Part shown: positions 1 through 6,000 of the stretch, piece after piece | How the letters are laid out: every line of letters starts with the position of its first letter | Numbering within the stretch: position 1 is the first letter of the stretch | DNA from: Phoronis ovalis | Taxonomy: Eukaryota; Phoronida; Phoronidae | Direction of reading: 5' to 3' | Assembly (NCBI GenBank): GCA_028565635.1 | Contig: JAOXYB010062668.1 | Coordinates: 1 to 10,534, forward strand | DNA length: 10,534 nucleotides | Notes under the pieces: model-generated | Database searches by the model: none | What the model was told of the DNA's origin: nothing | Seen by the model: the letters and a program-made list of their open reading frames with translations, nothing else | Program-made: the position numbers and the translations under genes

Positions 1-8
1 GGTACAGG
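1..8 (+). CDS. DIDO1: 3' tail of the exon following the PHD finger
   Basis: Only eight bases are present before a donor GTAAAT at 9-14. Base 1 completes an unseen codon, bases 2-7 read Val-Gln, and base 8 joins the next exon to make Asp. Human DIDO1, as I recall it, has the residues VQDE just after the last PHD cysteine pair, so V-Q-D-K here fits. The phase is the one required by the next exon. The call rests on phase plus three residues. Confidence 0.6.
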
Positions 9-3000
9 GTAAATACAAGTCAAAATGCAGATAGTTTGTAATGTTCATGTAAATCACTTTGAAGATTTTCCCTCTATCATCAACCTTACAACTCTTATAC
101 ATACAAAGATAGCTGTACAACTACAGAAACTACATCATATGATGGGCATCTGTCTGCACCTGCAGACCTCTTGTTAATTGTGCGATCCCTTTCTCTCACT
201 TTGGAACAGTTGATCCATGGTGAACACATTTGTGTTGACGTGCGTTCATGCTGATGTTATATATTTGCAAGGTGTGAAAAAGAGGGTTGTGAGGACTGGG
301 TCTTGTTCTGAAAGATTCATGTATGCTCTTATGTTAGACTGTGTTAGATCTGTTGTGCTTGTGCCATTTGCTCCAGGAGAAATATTTCGATGACTTTTCA
401 TGGACAAGGTGTGGATTAGTGAATCTGCAAAGTAGAAAACATTCAAAAGCTTATATAATAGTTATTAGTTAAGTTGAGTTATTCTTGGTGCTAATTATAA
501 CTGAGGTTTATCTCTCCCATGTTTTGATTTCACAGATAAAGAAATAATAGCAAAGTTGAAGACTGAAAAGCATTCAGAGAGACAGCGAGACAAAGTTGAG
601 CGGGTAGAGAGTGCAGATAGAGAACGGAAAAGAAATGTAAGCCTGCTTTAGTTTACTGGATATATCTGGAGGTTTGGCATCAGTCATTATACTTCTAGTT
701 AAGATACCTGCTGTGTGATTGACACCTAACTGTATTAAAAGAATTACTAGACGAGATAGGGAGCAACTCTTCAGCATTGCATTTAGCCATGCCACTGTTT
801 AGGCTTATTATCGCAGGCATACCTGTTAAGCTTTAAATTTGATCTTCATTGTGTAAATTTTGCTTTAGTTGGTGTGAGGATGGATAGTTTTGCATTTACT
901 AATTTAAAATGATTAATTTTGAGATTTGCTGCAGCTAGATCTAGTACCATGCAGTGTTGTAGATTCCAGTTTCTGCTCTAACTAAAAATGAGAAAGGAAC
1001 AAAACGAAGAAAAAGGATTTGCATAATTATCTGTGTTTACTTATTTTTAAATTAAAATTAGGCTATTTGTTGCCACATGTGTTCAATGCTCATAACCTTT
1101 TCACTTCAGTTGCAAGCCCTCAAAGATAGAAAAGAACGGAAAGACAGTCATAGACATCACTCAATTGATGAAGAGGGCTCATTAAAACTTGGAGAGATTA
1201 GGAAAAAGGACCATTCTAAAGATTCTCCAGATGATGCTAAAAAGCGAAAGAAGAGGTTTAAAGTGTTCAAGGTATAAGCAGTTTTCAAATAATTGAGCTA
1301 ACTATGGAACAACAGAGACATGTAATTAGTAGCTATGTCCAAAGCTGGACTGTTTCTATTCTGTATACTTAGTTGACTGAGTTTAACCAAGTATTGGAAA
1401 TGACTGAATATTTATGGTCACATTGTTCTTAATTGCCTAGGCAGCATATGTTATGCTGCTTCAATATATTGTAAAGTACATGTTCTTTCTAGAACAGTAA
1501 AGTAATGCTGAAGAAGTAATAAAGCATGTTATAATTGTTGACTGGATTAGGTTAATATGTGAAAAATAGTTTTCCTTCATGTTTGTACACACTCTTTCAG
1601 CCACACAAGGACAAACCACCCAAACAACACTGTATTGCAACAGGCTGCAGTAACTGGGCAAGTCATGGGTCTATTTATTGTAGCCAAGAATGTATTTCCA
1701 AACATGCAACAGAATCCATTCAGCTTATTGAAAAAGAAAAAACAAAACTAGGCTTTAAAAAAGAGGTAACAAACCCATGTAGCTTTGAATTTTATGTGAA
1801 CCACTTTTGTTTCAAATTAAATGTTCTGTTCTGGGTATCCCGGAATGCAATTAATTTTTACTATGAATGCATATCTATTATTGACCAAATATTATTCAGT
1901 GCGTAACGTAGGTATGCTTGTACTGTAGTATTCCATTGCTAACACTTGATCCTTTACAGAAACAAGAATCCATTAAATCTGAATTTCATTACAAAATTTT
2001 AATTAACTCATGCACAACATTCCAAATTGAAAATTATGTTACTTATATTTTCTGTTGTATTGTGTTTTGTCATGTAACAAAATACAACAGAAATATCCAC
2101 AAAGATTATATAAGCTAATAAAAGTTTTAAAAAATTAAAACAAATATCTAATTTTAAGTCTGCTGAAAGCATCAGTTTATTTTGCAGAAAAAAACAGACA
2201 GTGGACAAGTGCTAGATAAAGTTTTAGACAAGATAGTAGTGATGGAGCGACACACGGGCAGAATTGTTACTGGTCCAAATGCACCCACACAAAAGAACCT
2301 TCACCTGTGGTTAGAAAAAAATCCGACATTTGAAGTACTACGACCTGGTCAGCAACAAGGCTACATCAGTAGTTCTAAGTTTTATAGTAAGTTTTTTTCG
2401 GTCGTATACTTCCTCTATTCTGTTTGAGGTTATCGTGCTGTCATAGGTTTATTCATGAATGTCTTTTGTATGAGCGCACTTTAAAGTTGCTACTTTTTTT
2501 CGTTGACATTTAGGAAAGGAAATGAAAGAAGAATTAAAAAAGGAAGCTCATGCTGTCCAACCTAAACAAGAACCAAGCAGCTCCTCTGGTCCAAGTGATG
2601 TCAGGTTAAATGTCAGGAAACACCTCAAGGACTTGTTAGTTACCAGGTAAATTATGATTGTGTGATTTGGTAGCTGGACAAAAAAGCCATGCATATCACA
2701 TTGTGCAAAATTATACTCAGCTCCAAATAAAGATATCCCCATGGCCACACAGGGAGAAACAAAAAGTTACACCAAGGAACTATTATGTTAACATTTGAGA
2801 CGATGGGTGCTGTTGGTTATCTGAGACTATGGCCGCTGTTAGTTCTCTGATTACAGCTGTGGTGGCATTGAAACTTTTGATTGTAAACTTGTTGTTTGAC
2901 TAGTTTTAGATAAATCCACAGCTTTTGTCTTTGTACTGTTCTGATTATAGCAGTTCCTGTCATGTTTTTTTTAAAAATGTGTTATGAAAGTGGCCTATTA

Positions 3001-6000
3001 GGAATTCTTACATTCTTGCTTTTTGTATATAATATTTTGTTCATAATTTGTGTGGTATATTTCTTAATCTGCCTATTAATATCCTATATCCTTGTAGAGC
3101 TGGTAATGCAGATGATATCATATTATCACAAGCAGAAATCAAGCTGCTTGTGATTAGTATCGAAGATGAATTATACAAATATTTTGGAGATACTGGCTCC
3201 AAGTACAAGTCTAGATACAGAACGTTGGTATTTAATATCAAAGATCCAAAAAATAAGGTAAAAGTCATAGGCAGATCCAGAAGTCCTCAATGACTTGTTG
3301 TTTAGCTAGGCTGTAATCATCATGATATAAGCTGTAACAGTTGTAAGAACAACAAATTTCTTATTAAAAGTTAATGATTTAAAAAATACTAATAAATGAA
3401 AGAGATTTATTAAATATGAAAACTCTAAGTCATTGATGAAAAACTAAATTCTTATATACAGGGCTTGTTCCGCAAAATTTTAAATGGAGAAGTTAAGCCC
3501 AATAAGTTGGTGCGCATGACCCCTGAGGAACTAGCATCAAAAGAATTAGCAAAGTGGCGGGAAATGGAAACAAAACATGAACTTAAGAAAATTGAAGACA
3601 TTGAAAAGGAAGCCACCGCAAAACCTATACGCAAAATAACACATAAAGGAGAGATTGAAATACAGGAAGAGAGTTTAGCAGATTTAGAGGTATGTGTGTG
3701 ATTATATTGTTTACTAGATACTATTTGTTGTATAACTTTCCATCATTTAATACTCAGAAGCTATTTTACATTCATTGGTTGTTTCATAACAGCTCATATT
3801 GGTCCATTTTCATCAGTTGGGTTTATTCAGTAGATGCATGTGACTTCAGTTGTTAATTTGTTTACCATCACGAAGCTCTGCTTATAGAATACACTTTACT
3901 TGAAAAATGTTGTAAGCGGTCGGCCATGACTCATCTTCAACACCATGCAAGTTAGAAAATTCACTGCTGCATATGTTTCGAATTTCCTTTTATTTTGCAG
4001 TCACCTAAATCAACTAAGAAATCTAAAGCAGACGAGAATCAAGAACAAGCTAGGGACATATTATCCAGTATCGTCAGTGACACTACATCTCAGCACCGTT
4101 CCCATTTGTTTGACTTGAATTGTAAAATATGTACAGGAAAAATAGCTCCCCCCAAAGAAGAGGCCCCAGTGCCTAAACGGCTGAAGATTGCTAAAACAGT
4201 CAGCACAGAAGAACCTGAAGAAAAGAAGCCAGTCAAAGATGAACTTGAATTCAGAAGTGAAACAGTTGAATCTCCGGGACCCTCAAGTGAACCTAGTTCA
4301 ACTGTAAGGTAAATTAAACACCTTTGTTAAGTATTTGGTTCCATAGTTGACAAGTCAGTGTATTTAAACATGATTACATATTTAGATTTGGCTCTTACTG
4401 TGACATTGAAGCACGTAGAACCAATTAAACTGTTAAAGCAGATTTCCTATAATGTGTCTCAGTATGCTGATCTTATATTGACTGGGAAATAGTTTACAAT
4501 AGAATTGTATCCATTTATATGAACATGAAGCTGGTGCAGCTTTCTTGTTTAGCTTCCTTTCATTCACAATTTATCCCTCAGGTCCCCTGCGGATTTTGTC
4601 CAATCAACAAGCACGGAAGGATCACTAAAAAAGACATCTAAAACGCCATCAATCTGGAAAGGTTTTATCTTCATGCCAGAGGTTACAAAGTTCTTCACTA
4701 CAGCCTGTGCAGTATCTGGTCCAACAGATTTTGTTCGCACAGTAAGTATAGTATAAAACAGATCTATAATAACTGCAATTAGATAAACTGTTGAATGTTA
4801 GCATTACATTTTGTATTAACTGGTTTAACATTTGTGGTCACAATTAAAAGTCAAACTTTCTTTTCAAGGGATTTGACATGTATGAAATCATCACAAATCA
4901 CAGTATGCTATGGTGATGTAGGTATTTTATTCAGAACATCTTGTTTCTTTTTCTGAGATATCTAGGCCTCTGTGTATAAAAGAAAGCAATGCCGTATGAC
5001 AAATTACCAGATTTTTGCATTGTATCAAATGGGATACTCAACAATATGAAATAGTAAATTTGTGTTTTTATTTGTTATTTCCTAATATGCATTTCCGTTA
5101 TCATATAATATAATTATATTTTTTACCTATTTATTTCATTGCTGAAAATCATTTTAGGATTTACCTGATTCTATTCATGTATGTGGCCGTATTCCACCTA
5201 ATACTATCTGGGATTATCTGGGCAAGATCAAGCAGTCGGCTTCAAGAGTAAGTAGCTCAAGTTCCCAGTAAAGTCAGGTTCTTAACATACATTAAATACA
5301 CTTGTAATCCTGGAATACCAACATTCTTGCTAAACAATAAATGTCTCACATGAGTAAACCTCCATGAGACAATCACTGTATGTATTGAATTCATTCAATA
5401 TAATCTCACCATTACTGTTAAATCGATTTCAAGACCTGAGTATTGTGGTCCATATGTTCTTCTAGGATAGATTTATCAAAAATGTTTTAAAAATTTATAT
5501 GATGTAATGCTAAATTTGAGAAAATTATAATTTAAAAAAAATTATGTCTGCAATATCATGACACTCTATCTTTTATTTCAGGATATTATCATCATTGGTT
5601 TTAATGCATCCACAGACGAGGAAAAAACTGCCTACATTCAGTTTTACAAGTATCTAAACACACGTCAGCGTTGCAGTGTTGTAGGCCAATTTTCTAAGCT
5701 TGTCAAGGATATGTACATTATTCCACTGGCTTCTCATGCTCCGGTACCCCCAGTTTTATTACCATTTGAAGGACCAGGTAATATAGTATACTCTTATGAG
5801 TTTTCAGTGTCTTATAAAGAGTTATCTAGTGTTCCAGAGCTTGATGTTAACAAAGTTTTTTTTTCTCTATTTTGTAATGTTGTGCATAAACAAATAAGTT
5901 TAACCATCTTTAATTTACAATTGTCTATACTTTGTGTCCAATGAAATTATCTTGTTATTGCAGGTTTAGAAGAAATCCGCCCACACATGCTCCTAGGTGT

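Noticed and set aside
246-446. 66-codon - strand open stretch in intron 1
   Set aside because: No splice context, domain or recognisable family; a length expected by chance.
2962-3153. Hydrophobic 63-codon frame resembling a membrane protein
   Set aside because: The hydrophobicity comes from the T-rich end of intron 6. The frame runs into exon 7, whose true frame is TFS2M.
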